From Acidobacteriota bacterium (GTDB taxonomy: Bacteria > Acidobacteriota > Holophagae > Acanthopleuribacterales > Acanthopleuribacteraceae): 64,000 nucleotides of DNA. Below, piece after piece: positions 8,584 to 16,964 of this stretch. Where the stretch lies: NCBI GenBank assembly GCA_020637335.1, contig JACJWC010000006.1, forward strand, positions 1 to 64,000, written 5' to 3'. Position numbers and translations under genes: made by a program. The notes beneath the pieces are model-generated. The model was not told the origin of the DNA. It searched no databases and worked only from the letters and a program-made list of their open reading frames with translations. Positions within the stretch are counted from its first letter, which is position 1; each line of letters opens with the position of its first letter.

Positions 8584-10143
8584 TTACAGGTTCTTCAACC
8601 ACACTTCGCGCAGGGCGAGCTGTTCGGGCGTTGGGTTCTCCAACACCGTAAAACCATTGGCCAGAGTGAAGTCAATGCCCACCTTGTTCATCATTTCCCG
8701 GATCGGCAATTCTTCCGTGCCATCCACGTAGGTCTCCAAATAGGTCTTGATCGCCGGATCAGTCAAAGCCGCCAATTCATCGTAAAATGCGTCTTCCTTA
8801 AACACGCGTTTCGGTCCGTACTTCTCCTTCAGTTGGAGAATCACTTCGCGCAAACCTTGTTTTCCGCCGCTTTTCTCCAGAATCAGAATGTCCAACAACA
8901 TGCCATTGAGCGCGCCCTTCATGTAGAAGTTGCCAAATACGGATTGGCCCCGTGGTGTGAACGACTGCAGACCCATATCCGCCAACGAAATGTCTTTGGC
9001 CATAAAATTGGAGTAAAACAGCTTTTGTTTCATCGACCGTAAGTACTCTTCTAGAGTCACAAGTCCACCACGCAACTGCAGCGTTTGGGCAGCCCATTCG
9101 GTGACCCCTTCAAAAAACCAAATATGGCGCGTGGGCTGCGGTTCGACGAAGTTGTAGGGCACGATTTTTTCGCTGCGAATATGCAGAGGCGTCACCATGT
9201 GAAACGTTTCGTGGTTTACAAAGTCAGGAATACGCTCTTTTAACGATTTATCGAAGTTCTTCTCCGACATCACATAATCAGAACTGTAGCTGTGTTCCCA
9301 AGCGCCAACCGTTCGATCTTCAAAATGGAACAAAAAGACATAATGGTCGATCGGAAACTGTTTCAGAAACGCGCGCAACCCTTCTAAATCTTCGCGGACG
9401 GCATCTAAAATGGCCTGCGACTCCACTTTGCCCGATTTGGAATAGCTGAAAACCTGAAATTGACAGGTGCCTATCTGCTCTTCGGCAACACTTAACGTGC
9501 CCGCGAGGATGGGCGAGTCAACAAACGTATCGTAGTCCTCAACCGTGTAGGCGCGGACGGTCCGGTTACCATTATCCACCGTTTCATAAGGCGTCAAGGC
9601 AGTGCCAACCTGCCAATCTTTGGGTGCATCCAACTTGAGATCCAACGCTTGGGTTTGGCGGTTGGGGAAGAACCCGAAAACCGCATGAGCACAAATGAAA
9701 GCGTGATCCTTTTCGATCGAGGTTCCTGCCATTTGGTAGATAGGATGTTCATCCAGTTCGGTGTCAAAAGTTTCAGCAATGGTGTAGCGGATCACCCGTG
9801 CCGACTTGGGGTCACTGATCAGCCAGCTGTTAACGCCCTGTTGTTTAACCGGCACCAATTGGCCTTTTTCGTCGTAAACGTCAAAAGTTCGCACCAGGCG
9901 ACCAATGTCCATCACCTGGTACGTGCCCGGCGCTGTTGCACAGAACTGGAATACCTGATCGGCTTCTGATAAGAGTGGTAAATCAACCCGAACAGAAAAA
10001 AGATCACTGGCTTCTGCTTGAAGGGCCAAATGGTAAGTCACCCTGTCTGGAACCACAGCAGAGGTTTCCGTCTGACTCACCTTTTTTTGGCAGGCAATGA
10101 CCAAGCACAAACCCACCCAAACTCCCAATTTAAGAAAACGCAC
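8584..10143 (-). CDS. M61 family (glycyl aminopeptidase-like) lipoprotein peptidase
   Basis: Envelope-anchored zinc peptidase of 519 residues. A lipoprotein signal peptide ends in the lipobox VIAC (Cys18). The N-terminal beta domain precedes the gluzincin domain, which has the AWEHSYSSDY segment, HETFH as the zinc-binding HExxH motif and a downstream WFFEGVTEW with the third ligand Glu. These are hallmarks of peptidase family M61. A C-terminal PDZ domain found in many members is not apparent, so this is a short form. It starts with GTG, four bases after AGGAGG. It lies 12 bases downstream of nhaA and is probably cotranscribed with it. Confidence 0.88.
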   Translation of the reverse strand: MRFLKLGVWVGLCLVIACQKKVSQTETSAVVPDRVTYHLALQAEASDLFSVRVDLPLLSEADQVFQFCATAPGTYQVMDIGRLVRTFDVYDEKGQLVPVKQQGVNSWLISDPKSARVIRYTIAETFDTELDEHPIYQMAGTSIEKDHAFICAHAVFGFFPNRQTQALDLKLDAPKDWQVGTALTPYETVDNGNRTVRAYTVEDYDTFVDSPILAGTLSVAEEQIGTCQFQVFSYSKSGKVESQAILDAVREDLEGLRAFLKQFPIDHYVFLFHFEDRTVGAWEHSYSSDYVMSEKNFDKSLKERIPDFVNHETFHMVTPLHIRSEKIVPYNFVEPQPTRHIWFFEGVTEWAAQTLQLRGGLVTLEEYLRSMKQKLFYSNFMAKDISLADMGLQSFTPRGQSVFGNFYMKGALNGMLLDILILEKSGGKQGLREVILQLKEKYGPKRVFKEDAFYDELAALTDPAIKTYLETYVDGTEELPIREMMNKVGIDFTLANGFTVLENPTPEQLALREVWLKNL

Positions 10144-10155
10144 AAATCCTCCTGA

Positions 10156-11484
10156 TTAGGTCGGGGCAGGCGGCTGCGCTGGCAACCCCTTCAACAACAC
10201 AAATCCCATCAGACCGCTAAACAAGCTGCCTGCTAAGATCCCAATTTTGGACAATTCGACCATCTGCCCATCGGCAAAAGCCAAGCCGCTTACAAAGAGC
10301 GACATCGTAAAACCGATACCGCCCAGGCAGGCCAACCCGTAATAAATTCGCGCCAGACCCGGCTGGCCCAATTGGGGCGCACCCGTCAGCCGCGCCATCA
10401 AAAATACAGCGCCAAAAATACCGATCTGCTTGCCCGCAATCAATCCAATCGCAATCGCCCAGGTTAAAGGTTTCTGAAACGATTCCTGGACCATGGGTCC
10501 ACTTAAGGCCACACCCGCATTGGCAAAGGCGAATATGGGGATGATCCCGAACGCAACCCAGCTGTGAAGCTTGTGCTCCAGGCGATAAAGGGGTGGCTCC
10601 GCCTGAATCACGACATCGCCCAAATAGTTGAGGGAAGATTGCAGCAGTTCCTTATCGGGTCCGCGATCTTTATTTAAAAACTGTTTCAACATGGCGACCC
10701 CAGATTCTGCCCGGGCCAACAAGGCTTTGCGATCATTGTTCAGTCGACCGGGAATCAAAAAGCCAACCAGAACGCCGGCAATCGTCGCATGAATCCCCGA
10801 TTTTAAGACGGCAAACCACAGCACCAAACCGACCAGAAGGTAGGGCCCAAGCCGATGAACTTCGCGCAAATTAAACACAATCAAAACCACTAAACAGCCC
10901 AAGCCCAACATGAGCGGTCCCCAATGAATCGACTCGGTGTAGAACACGGCAATCACCAAAACAGCAATCAAATCATCCACGACCGCCAGCGCTGTCAGAA
11001 AAATCTTGGCCCAAGCCGGAATGCGACTGCCCAATAAAGTCAAAATACCAAGCGCAAATGCGATGTCGGTTGCCATGGGAATGCCCCAACCACGCACGTA
11101 CTCGGTGCCATGGGTGAAGCCCCAAAAAACCAAGGCAGGAACCACACAGCCGCCCACTGCGGCGACCAGGGGCAAAGAAGCAGACTTCCAAGTGGACAGC
11201 TCGCCAAACAGGATCTCCCGTTTGATCTCAAGGCCAATCAACAGGAAAAAAACGGCCATTAACCCATCATTGATCCACAGGATTAGAGGTTTCTTGACTG
11301 CCCAATCGCCCAAACCAATGCCAAACGGCACCTCAAAAAATTCGCGATAGGCTTGGCCCCAGCCACTATTGGCAATGATTAAAGCCAAAGCGGTGACAAT
11401 CATCAGCAAAATACCCGACGAACTCTCCGCCTGGAAAAACTCTTGAATGGGACTAATTGGCTTATCGGCAGACTTATGGGCCAT
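10156..11484 (-). CDS. nhaA: Na+/H+ antiporter NhaA
   Basis: Inner-membrane antiporter that expels sodium in exchange for protons. The 442 residues show the usual dozen membrane helices and the family core MATDIAFALGILTLLGSRIP. It also has the paired aspartates of the ion site in ALAVVDDLIAVLVIAVF at about residues 170-171. An extended loop at about residues 240-300 (KDRGPDKELLQSSL) is typical of the longer, non-enterobacterial NhaA group. GGGAGG precedes the ATG. The downstream M61 lipoprotein gene follows after 12 bases. Confidence 0.96.
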   Translation of the reverse strand: MAHKSADKPISPIQEFFQAESSSGILLMIVTALALIIANSGWGQAYREFFEVPFGIGLGDWAVKKPLILWINDGLMAVFFLLIGLEIKREILFGELSTWKSASLPLVAAVGGCVVPALVFWGFTHGTEYVRGWGIPMATDIAFALGILTLLGSRIPAWAKIFLTALAVVDDLIAVLVIAVFYTESIHWGPLMLGLGCLVVLIVFNLREVHRLGPYLLVGLVLWFAVLKSGIHATIAGVLVGFLIPGRLNNDRKALLARAESGVAMLKQFLNKDRGPDKELLQSSLNYLGDVVIQAEPPLYRLEHKLHSWVAFGIIPIFAFANAGVALSGPMVQESFQKPLTWAIAIGLIAGKQIGIFGAVFLMARLTGAPQLGQPGLARIYYGLACLGGIGFTMSLFVSGLAFADGQMVELSKIGILAGSLFSGLMGFVLLKGLPAQPPAPT

Positions 11485-11566
11485 ACATTTCCTCCCTGAA
11501 AAATTTTTCCATCTTATCGAATTAAACCTCTGCCTGCAAAAGATGTCCTTTGGTCCTGGTCCAGGT

Positions 11567-11572
11567 TAGAAT
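11567..11572 (+). promoter_or_regulatory. -10 box (TAGAAT) for a probable leaderless transcript
   Basis: TAGAAT ends six bases before the ATG at 11579, the same spacing as at rsmG. A transcript would begin at the start codon. No Shine-Dalgarno sequence is present between the two. The -35 is not convincing. Confidence 0.4.
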
Positions 11573-11578
11573 GACACC

Positions 11579-11959
11579 ATGTTCTCCTCGAAAGCATGGA
11601 TCGGAATCCTGGTCAGCATCATCGTTCTCGGCGGATTGCGTTTCCTGGCCGGTCGCGCAATTGCCGCCCACCTGTTTTTGGAGCCACCGGTCTCCACTTT
11701 GGAGGATTCCGCCTCGCTCCAAATCCACAACTGGGCGGAGGCGGTCCAACTGGTAACCGAGGCATCTCGCTGGGAAGTGGAGACGGACCCAGCAAAAGCT
11801 CAATACCGTCTCACCACCCGAATGGAACACGATACGCAAAATGGCACCATTAGGTTCCAGTCCCAGCTCTACAAAGATAAAAAAATCATCGCCAGCTGGC
11901 AGACGCCCACCTCCGACGGGGACATTCTGCCGCATATTCGCAGCGGGTTTCAGCTCTAG
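11579..11959 (+). CDS. Small membrane-anchored protein of unknown function
   Basis: A 126-residue protein with one N-terminal membrane segment (residues 6-27, WIGILVSIIVLGGLRFLAG) and a soluble, probably periplasmic, beta-rich remainder. No family recognised. It has no ribosome binding site but a -10-like box ends six bases before the ATG. It is divergent from nhaA and convergent with the DUF1579-like gene, three bases from its stop. Confidence 0.65.
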   Translation: MFSSKAWIGILVSIIVLGGLRFLAGRAIAAHLFLEPPVSTLEDSASLQIHNWAEAVQLVTEASRWEVETDPAKAQYRLTTRMEHDTQNGTIRFQSQLYKDKKIIASWQTPTSDGDILPHIRSGFQL

Positions 11960-11962
11960 CGG

Positions 11963-12466
11963 TTAAGCTTTTTTCGGTTTGTACAAGCCGTCAAAAGCCG
12001 TTTGGAAGCTAGCTCCACCATCTTTGGAGAACTCCCAATGCTGGCGCACTGTACCATCGCCATTGGGCGTCCAGGTAATGCGATTCATGACCGGTTTGCC
12101 ATCCTGACCTACCGTTTCACCTTCCATTACCATGCTTTTTCCCTGCAATCCGCCCTGTAAATGCAAAGTCGTCCCATTCTGATACACCCAAAATTGTTCC
12201 CATTTTTGGTCGGTCGGATTGTAGAAGTTCAGGCTCGTACCTTTGCTGCCCTGTGCACCTTCCCATTTTTCCTGCAGCATACATCCCGGATAAAGTGGCT
12301 GAATCGAATTGTGACCGGCCAGGGTCCCATTGGGTTGATACACATCCCATTCACCAATCCAAAAATCGAATTGGCCCGAAAATTCGGCATTGCACGGGGG
12401 ACTACTTTGAGCCATTAAACCTCCAGTCACTAAAATACTCATCAGCAATAAAACTGTGTTCCGCAT
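11963..12466 (-). CDS. Secreted DUF1579-like (lipocalin-type fold) protein
   Basis: A 167-residue exported protein. The signal peptide (MRNTVLLLMSILVTGGLMAQ) has a likely cleavage after Ala19. The mature part has the phrase FDFWIGEWDVYQPNG, characteristic of DUF1579-like small beta-barrel proteins. It then has regular strands rich in Trp and Gly (WTPNGDGTVRQHWEFSKDGG). Function is unknown. GGGAGGG precedes the ATG. Confidence 0.75.
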   Translation of the reverse strand: MRNTVLLLMSILVTGGLMAQSSPPCNAEFSGQFDFWIGEWDVYQPNGTLAGHNSIQPLYPGCMLQEKWEGAQGSKGTSLNFYNPTDQKWEQFWVYQNGTTLHLQGGLQGKSMVMEGETVGQDGKPVMNRITWTPNGDGTVRQHWEFSKDGGASFQTAFDGLYKPKKA

Positions 12467-12552
12467 GGAACCCTCCCTAAAACAAGTGTTTCAGATTTCA
12501 TACGGTGGAAGCAGATAAAAAGTGAGATGATTTTACAGAACACGACTGAACC

Positions 12553-13542
12553 ATGAACAAACACATCCATTTCCTGATCCTTACCGAACTCAAAAGCCCT
12601 GCAGACTTGCCCTATTTCCGCATGGCACGCTCGCTGGCACGCTGCCTGACCGCAAAAGGATTTAGTTGCTTATTTGTCTCTAGCCGGGACAGCCACCCCC
12701 TGCTCGTGCGTTTCCAAATTCCGCCAGAACAATTGGCCAAAGCACCCAACGATAACCAGCGCTTTTTGGAACGCATCGGCGAGTTGCACCGCCAACACCG
12801 ATTCCGGGCAGCAGCTGCCTTTTTCAGACCCGAAAGCAACCCGACGCCGATCGCATCATTAAAACCCCTATTTCCGTTCCTGCTCGAAACCCAATTCGAA
12901 GCTCATGGCAAAGCATGCGGGCATTTGGTTTTATTTCCAGCTTTCCATGCGACCCTGCCCTGGCTGGATGTGGATCCTGCCAGCAAAATCATTCGAGGCC
13001 CCAAAGCAGCGATTATTTCCGAAACGGGCGGATTACCGCCAAGCCCAAACGATCAGTTATTGGTTTGGTTAACCCATCCGGCAAAAGCGCACAGTCCGTT
13101 GGCCCACTTGCTCCAGCAGCTGAGCAATCATTTCACCGTAACCCAGATTTGCGATACGCAAATGTTGGAGCAACAACGCGACCTTTCGCCCCATCCGCAA
13201 AACTGGCCTTACAGTTTGGTCCTTTCCGATGCCCATCCGCGCTGCTTAGAATTGGCCGCTTGGGGAAAACCTTTCTTACATTTTCCGCAAAATGAACAGC
13301 AACTCACCGCCAGTTACGGCATGGACCAATTGGGCGTCGCGCCCAGCCTCGGCTTACTTGAGGCCCATCCCACCGAGGTTCACTTGCAAAAAATACTCGC
13401 CCATCGACAAAGCAGAAGTTGGACACCTTTTGTCCTCAAAGCCAAACGGATTTGTGATGGCAAAGGCTTCAACCGCATTTTCCCGATCCTTTTGGAAGGT
13501 AATATCTTAAGTGGCTTCGGCCCCAACAAGGAGACGCCGTGA
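12553..13542 (+). CDS. PseG/MurG-like GT-B fold protein
   Basis: A 329-residue cytosolic protein that looks like a GT-B two-domain nucleotide-sugar enzyme. The N-terminal half has MARSLARCLTAKGFSCLFVS. The C-terminal half carries the donor-site type signature YSLVLSDAHPRCLELAAWGK followed by PFLHFP and an asparagine-glutamate pair, as in PseG (UDP-sugar hydrolase) and MurG-like proteins. No other pseudaminic acid genes are nearby, so the substrate is open. It overlaps the HD-domain gene by GTGA, implying coupled translation. I am fairly sure of the fold, not of the reaction. Confidence 0.6.
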   Translation: MNKHIHFLILTELKSPADLPYFRMARSLARCLTAKGFSCLFVSSRDSHPLLVRFQIPPEQLAKAPNDNQRFLERIGELHRQHRFRAAAAFFRPESNPTPIASLKPLFPFLLETQFEAHGKACGHLVLFPAFHATLPWLDVDPASKIIRGPKAAIISETGGLPPSPNDQLLVWLTHPAKAHSPLAHLLQQLSNHFTVTQICDTQMLEQQRDLSPHPQNWPYSLVLSDAHPRCLELAAWGKPFLHFPQNEQQLTASYGMDQLGVAPSLGLLEAHPTEVHLQKILAHRQSRSWTPFVLKAKRICDGKGFNRIFPILLEGNILSGFGPNKETP

Positions 13543-14891
13543 AAACCATTCGCGATCCCGTTCATGGTGATATGACCTTTTCCAGTCAGGAAATGGACCT
13601 TATCGATACCCCAGAATTTCAACGCTTGCGCGGCATCAAACAATTGGGAACTTCGTATCTGGTTTTTCCAGGTGCGCGCCACACGCGGTTTGAGCACTCG
13701 CTCGGAACGGCGTGGTTATTGAAACGCATGGTCCGCGAAATTAACGAACAGGCAGAGCGCGCGGGTCTGCATCCACCCATTGGACGCGAGGAAGCGCAGT
13801 TCCTGGCCGCCGCAGCGCTGTTACACGATATCACCCACATCCCGTTTGGTCATACCTTTGAGGACGAACGTCGCATTCTCCCGCCGCATGACAAAAACAA
13901 TGAGCGCCTGCATTATTTTCTGCACTCCAAAGGATTGGGCACGGTTTTGCGCGAATTGGGTTGGCAAAACACAATGTATTCCTTTTTTGCGCAGGGTAAA
14001 CAGCTCAAACCAGAATACCCCTATCAACTGGTCGCGGGCCCGATTTGCGCCGACCTGCTAGATTATCTGAGGCGTGATGCGTTTTTTTGCGGCTTAAATC
14101 TCAATTTTGACGATCGGATTTTTAAGTGTATGAGCCTGGAATCCGGTTCATTGTGTTTTAACTTGTATTCGGATAAGGGTTTTCGCCAGGACGCGTGGAG
14201 TGAGTTGATCCACCTCTTGCGCATCCGCTTCCATTTGACCGAACGGGTGTATTTCCATCACAGCAAAATGGTTTCTGGGGCCATGCTCTCCCGGGTCCTG
14301 GAAGCACTTTTGGAATGTGGCAGCCTTCAACGCGAGGATCTGGTCAACCATACAGACGACTCACTGATCTACGAAATGAACCGCAAACAAGATGCAATTC
14401 CAGCTTTTCGCCCCCTACTGTCCGATTTTATGCGGCGCCGTCTTTACAAAAGGGTTTATATGGTAGCGCGTGACCCTCTGCGTCCCAACTTTCCAAGTAC
14501 CGAACACATGAATCGGTTTCAAGAAGATTTCCACATGAATCAAGACGGCGCACGAACTGAATTGGAACGCCGCTTGGCCAAGCACCTTCAGGTGCCGATC
14601 TCCGCAGTGATCCTATACGCACCTGAAACCCAAATGCGGCTCAAAGAAGCCCACATCCAGGTGCGCAAAGACGCCAGCCTACCCATCCACCTGGACCAAC
14701 TCAAAAACCCGGAATTGGACGGGTTGCGTCAACGCCACCAGGGTCTGTGGCGCTTCTTTTTGTTTATGAGTGCCAAATACGAAAAAAAATTCAGCAAAGC
14801 CGCCCATTTTCTCGAAGAGGAATTGGGTTTGCCGAATCAGTTGGGTTTGCTCAATCAAGGTCAGATGACTTTGAACCTGGGCGAAAGTTAA
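13539..14891 (+). CDS. HD-superfamily phosphohydrolase (dGTPase/SAMHD1-like)
   Basis: A 450-residue cytosolic metal-dependent phosphohydrolase. Family landmarks are IRDPVHGDMTFSSQE at the N-terminus, then FQRLRGIKQLG and ARHTRFEHSLGTAWL with the first metal histidine, LLHDITHIPFGHTFED with the HD pair, and AGPICADLLDYLRRDAFFCG with the distal Asp. Members hydrolyse dNTPs or other nucleotides, and the exact substrate cannot be read here. It starts with GTG inside the stop region of the PseG-like gene. The 3' end overlaps the convergent MFS gene by 41 bases. Confidence 0.88.
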   Translation: MKTIRDPVHGDMTFSSQEMDLIDTPEFQRLRGIKQLGTSYLVFPGARHTRFEHSLGTAWLLKRMVREINEQAERAGLHPPIGREEAQFLAAAALLHDITHIPFGHTFEDERRILPPHDKNNERLHYFLHSKGLGTVLRELGWQNTMYSFFAQGKQLKPEYPYQLVAGPICADLLDYLRRDAFFCGLNLNFDDRIFKCMSLESGSLCFNLYSDKGFRQDAWSELIHLLRIRFHLTERVYFHHSKMVSGAMLSRVLEALLECGSLQREDLVNHTDDSLIYEMNRKQDAIPAFRPLLSDFMRRRLYKRVYMVARDPLRPNFPSTEHMNRFQEDFHMNQDGARTELERRLAKHLQVPISAVILYAPETQMRLKEAHIQVRKDASLPIHLDQLKNPELDGLRQRHQGLWRFFLFMSAKYEKKFSKAAHFLEEELGLPNQLGLLNQGQMTLNLGES

Positions 14892-16032
14892 AGTGGACTA
14901 GGATGGGCATGACCAAGAAGACAGGAAGCAGAAACAACATGGCCTTTTGCAAGCCAAAGGGTCCCCAACTATTGGCCAACACGCCAAAACAGGTTCCCGC
15001 CACCAGACTGCTGATATCGACCCCGCTAAAGACCATGGCATAGACCCGACTGCGCTGATCCAGGCTGGTATGTTGTGAAACCCAGGCTAGGGTGAAAATG
15101 TAGATGGCTTCCAGGGCTAAGCCATAGCCAAAACCAGAGGCAAAGACAATGCTATCCAGGTAAGGGCTCTCAAGCGGCCAAAAGGCAATCCCAACCGTCA
15201 AACTGGCTAATACGACAATGGCCACCCCATAGGCGACGGGACCGGGTAGCGCCTCAAACCAGTCGCTGATCTTGATGCGAAAACCAAATCCACCCAGGAC
15301 ATAACCGGCGAAGAACACGGTTTCTACCGGCCATTGCGTTTCATCGATCATAATCGGCAGGTAATTGGAATAAAAAATATGGAATAACAAGCCAAAGAAG
15401 ATGCCCACTGCCAGCGGAATGAAGGCGAGTTTACGGAAGGTGGGCGGCTTCAGCACAAACTGGATTGTTTCGTCGTCTTGCGGCGTTTTTTCGGTTCGAA
15501 TTTTGGAGCCAGTCCAATTGGTTAAGGCCATGCAAAAGCCAAAAACCAACAAAGTGCCTGTCCCGCCGATCTGGTGCAAAAGCAGTCCCGAAACCACAGG
15601 CCCCGATGAAAAGCCCAAGAAATCGGCCATGCCGATCAGGGCAAAACCTTTAAAATGCCGCCCGCTGGGCAAAACCATGCTGGTCAGAGTGATGATGCTA
15701 ATCGCGTAATGACCCAGAGCGAACCCCTGAATCGCCCGACCCAATAACCACCACTGCGGGTTGGGCAAGAAATAAACCAAAAACCCCAAGGTTCCTAAAC
15801 TCGTCCCCAACAGCAGGGATTTTTTAGGTGCCTTTTGCGAACGCCCGACCAGGAAGCGACCGGTCAGTGAACACACGGTAAAAGCCAGGATCATATTGGC
15901 AATCATTTGGTTGGTGGCAACCGGGTCCAAAATCGCATGGGTCAAGCGCGCTAACAACGGGTACATACCCGCTGTCGAGAACCAGAACAAGAAATCTGTC
16001 GCCAGAATCGGCAGATAACGTTTCATTTCCAT
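14851..16032 (-). CDS. Major facilitator superfamily transporter
   Basis: Inner-membrane transporter of 393 residues with about twelve predicted helices in two halves joined by a charged loop (SKIRTEKTPQDDETIQFVLK). The cytoplasmic loop between helices 2 and 3 (GRFLVGRSQKAPKK) fits the MFS motif A region loosely. Substrate cannot be inferred. Two candidate starts exist (ATG at 16032 and, two codons later, ATG at 16026); the second has the better-spaced GGGTGA. It is divergent from galU. Confidence 0.85.
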   Translation of the reverse strand: MEMKRYLPILATDFLFWFSTAGMYPLLARLTHAILDPVATNQMIANMILAFTVCSLTGRFLVGRSQKAPKKSLLLGTSLGTLGFLVYFLPNPQWWLLGRAIQGFALGHYAISIITLTSMVLPSGRHFKGFALIGMADFLGFSSGPVVSGLLLHQIGGTGTLLVFGFCMALTNWTGSKIRTEKTPQDDETIQFVLKPPTFRKLAFIPLAVGIFFGLLFHIFYSNYLPIMIDETQWPVETVFFAGYVLGGFGFRIKISDWFEALPGPVAYGVAIVVLASLTVGIAFWPLESPYLDSIVFASGFGYGLALEAIYIFTLAWVSQHTSLDQRSRVYAMVFSGVDISSLVAGTCFGVLANSWGPFGLQKAMLFLLPVFLVMPILVHFNFRPGSKSSDLD

Positions 16033-16078
16033 TCACCCAATGCGTACTGCACGGGCTACAATGGGGCCCGGAGTGCTT

Positions 16079-16930
16079 ATGAAAGTCAAAGGTGTCATTG
16101 TCGCAGCAGGTTACGGAACGCGCTTTTTGCCCGTGACCAAAACCGTGCCCAAAGAATTATTACCTTTAATGGATCGACCGGCAATCGACTTTATTGTCGA
16201 TGAGTTTGTTCAAGCGGGTCTGGACGAGATTCTCATTATCAGTTCCCGACGCAAAAAAGCGTTGGACGACTATTTCGACAGGGAATACGAGTTGGAATCC
16301 GAACTGACCAAAAGCAATGCGTTGTCCAAGTTGGCTAAACTGCCAAACCCACCTGCAGAGATTATGACCGTGCGCCAACGCGAGATGAATGGAACCGGCA
16401 ATGCCCTGTTACTGGCGCGACCCTTTGTGGGCAATCATCCCTTTGTGGTGGCGTACCCCGACGATATTTTCACCGGTGGCTCGCTGACATCGGAACTGGT
16501 CGCCCTACACCAGAAAACGGGTGGCTCCGTTTTAGCGGTGCGCGATTGCTCGGGCATGGATGTTTCGCGTTTTGGTGTCGTTGCCGTTCGCGAAAAACAG
16601 GGCCGTCAACAGGTTAGTGATTTTGTTGAAAAACCCCCGATAGGTCAGGAACCGTCGCACCTGGTTTCGGTTGGTCGCTACTTGTTTGAGCCCAGCTTCT
16701 TCGATTGGTTGGAGGAAGGCAAAAAAAGCCATCGTGGTGGCGAGTACTACCATCTGTACGCCATGAAAAAAGCCATTGTGGCCAAGCGGCTCTGGGCACA
16801 TTGCACGACTTTACGCCATCTGGATGTTGGTGAACCGCTCGGCTACCTCGAAGCCTTTTGCCGGTATGCCCTGAGCCAACCCGAATGGCAGGAACCCGCC
16901 CGCCAACTCTTCGAAACCCTGTCCAAATAA
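16079..16930 (+). CDS. galU: UTP-glucose-1-phosphate uridylyltransferase
   Basis: Cytosolic enzyme making UDP-glucose from UTP and glucose 1-phosphate for envelope polysaccharides. The 283-residue protein begins MKVKGVIVAAGYGTRFLPVT with the nucleotide-binding loop, followed by KTVPKELLPLMDRPAIDFIV. It also has the FVVAYPDDIF metal site and DFVEKP sugar-binding segment of the family. An in-frame upstream ATG-less extension to 16040 is rejected because GGAG lies five bases before the ATG at 16079. A TACAAT -10-like box is at 16057-16062. A terminator hairpin follows directly. Confidence 0.94.
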   Translation: MKVKGVIVAAGYGTRFLPVTKTVPKELLPLMDRPAIDFIVDEFVQAGLDEILIISSRRKKALDDYFDREYELESELTKSNALSKLAKLPNPPAEIMTVRQREMNGTGNALLLARPFVGNHPFVVAYPDDIFTGGSLTSELVALHQKTGGSVLAVRDCSGMDVSRFGVVAVREKQGRQQVSDFVEKPPIGQEPSHLVSVGRYLFEPSFFDWLEEGKKSHRGGEYYHLYAMKKAIVAKRLWAHCTTLRHLDVGEPLGYLEAFCRYALSQPEWQEPARQLFETLSK

Positions 16931-16934
16931 AAAA

Positions 16935-16963
16935 GGGGCGGCCCGATGGACCGCCCCGATTTT
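16935..16963. terminator. Bidirectional rho-independent terminator
   Basis: A seven-base perfect stem, GGGGCGG (16935-16941) with CCGCCCC (16951-16957), closes a nine-base loop. GATTTTCTT follows on the plus strand. On the minus strand the hairpin is followed by a T-rich run (complement of AAATAAAAAA). It serves galU and the convergent M1 peptidase gene. Confidence 0.85.
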
Positions 16964-16964
16964 C

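Noticed and set aside
16040..16078. Longer N-terminus for GalU
   Set aside because: The family begins at the MKVKGVIVAAG stretch and GGAG is well placed for the ATG at 16079.
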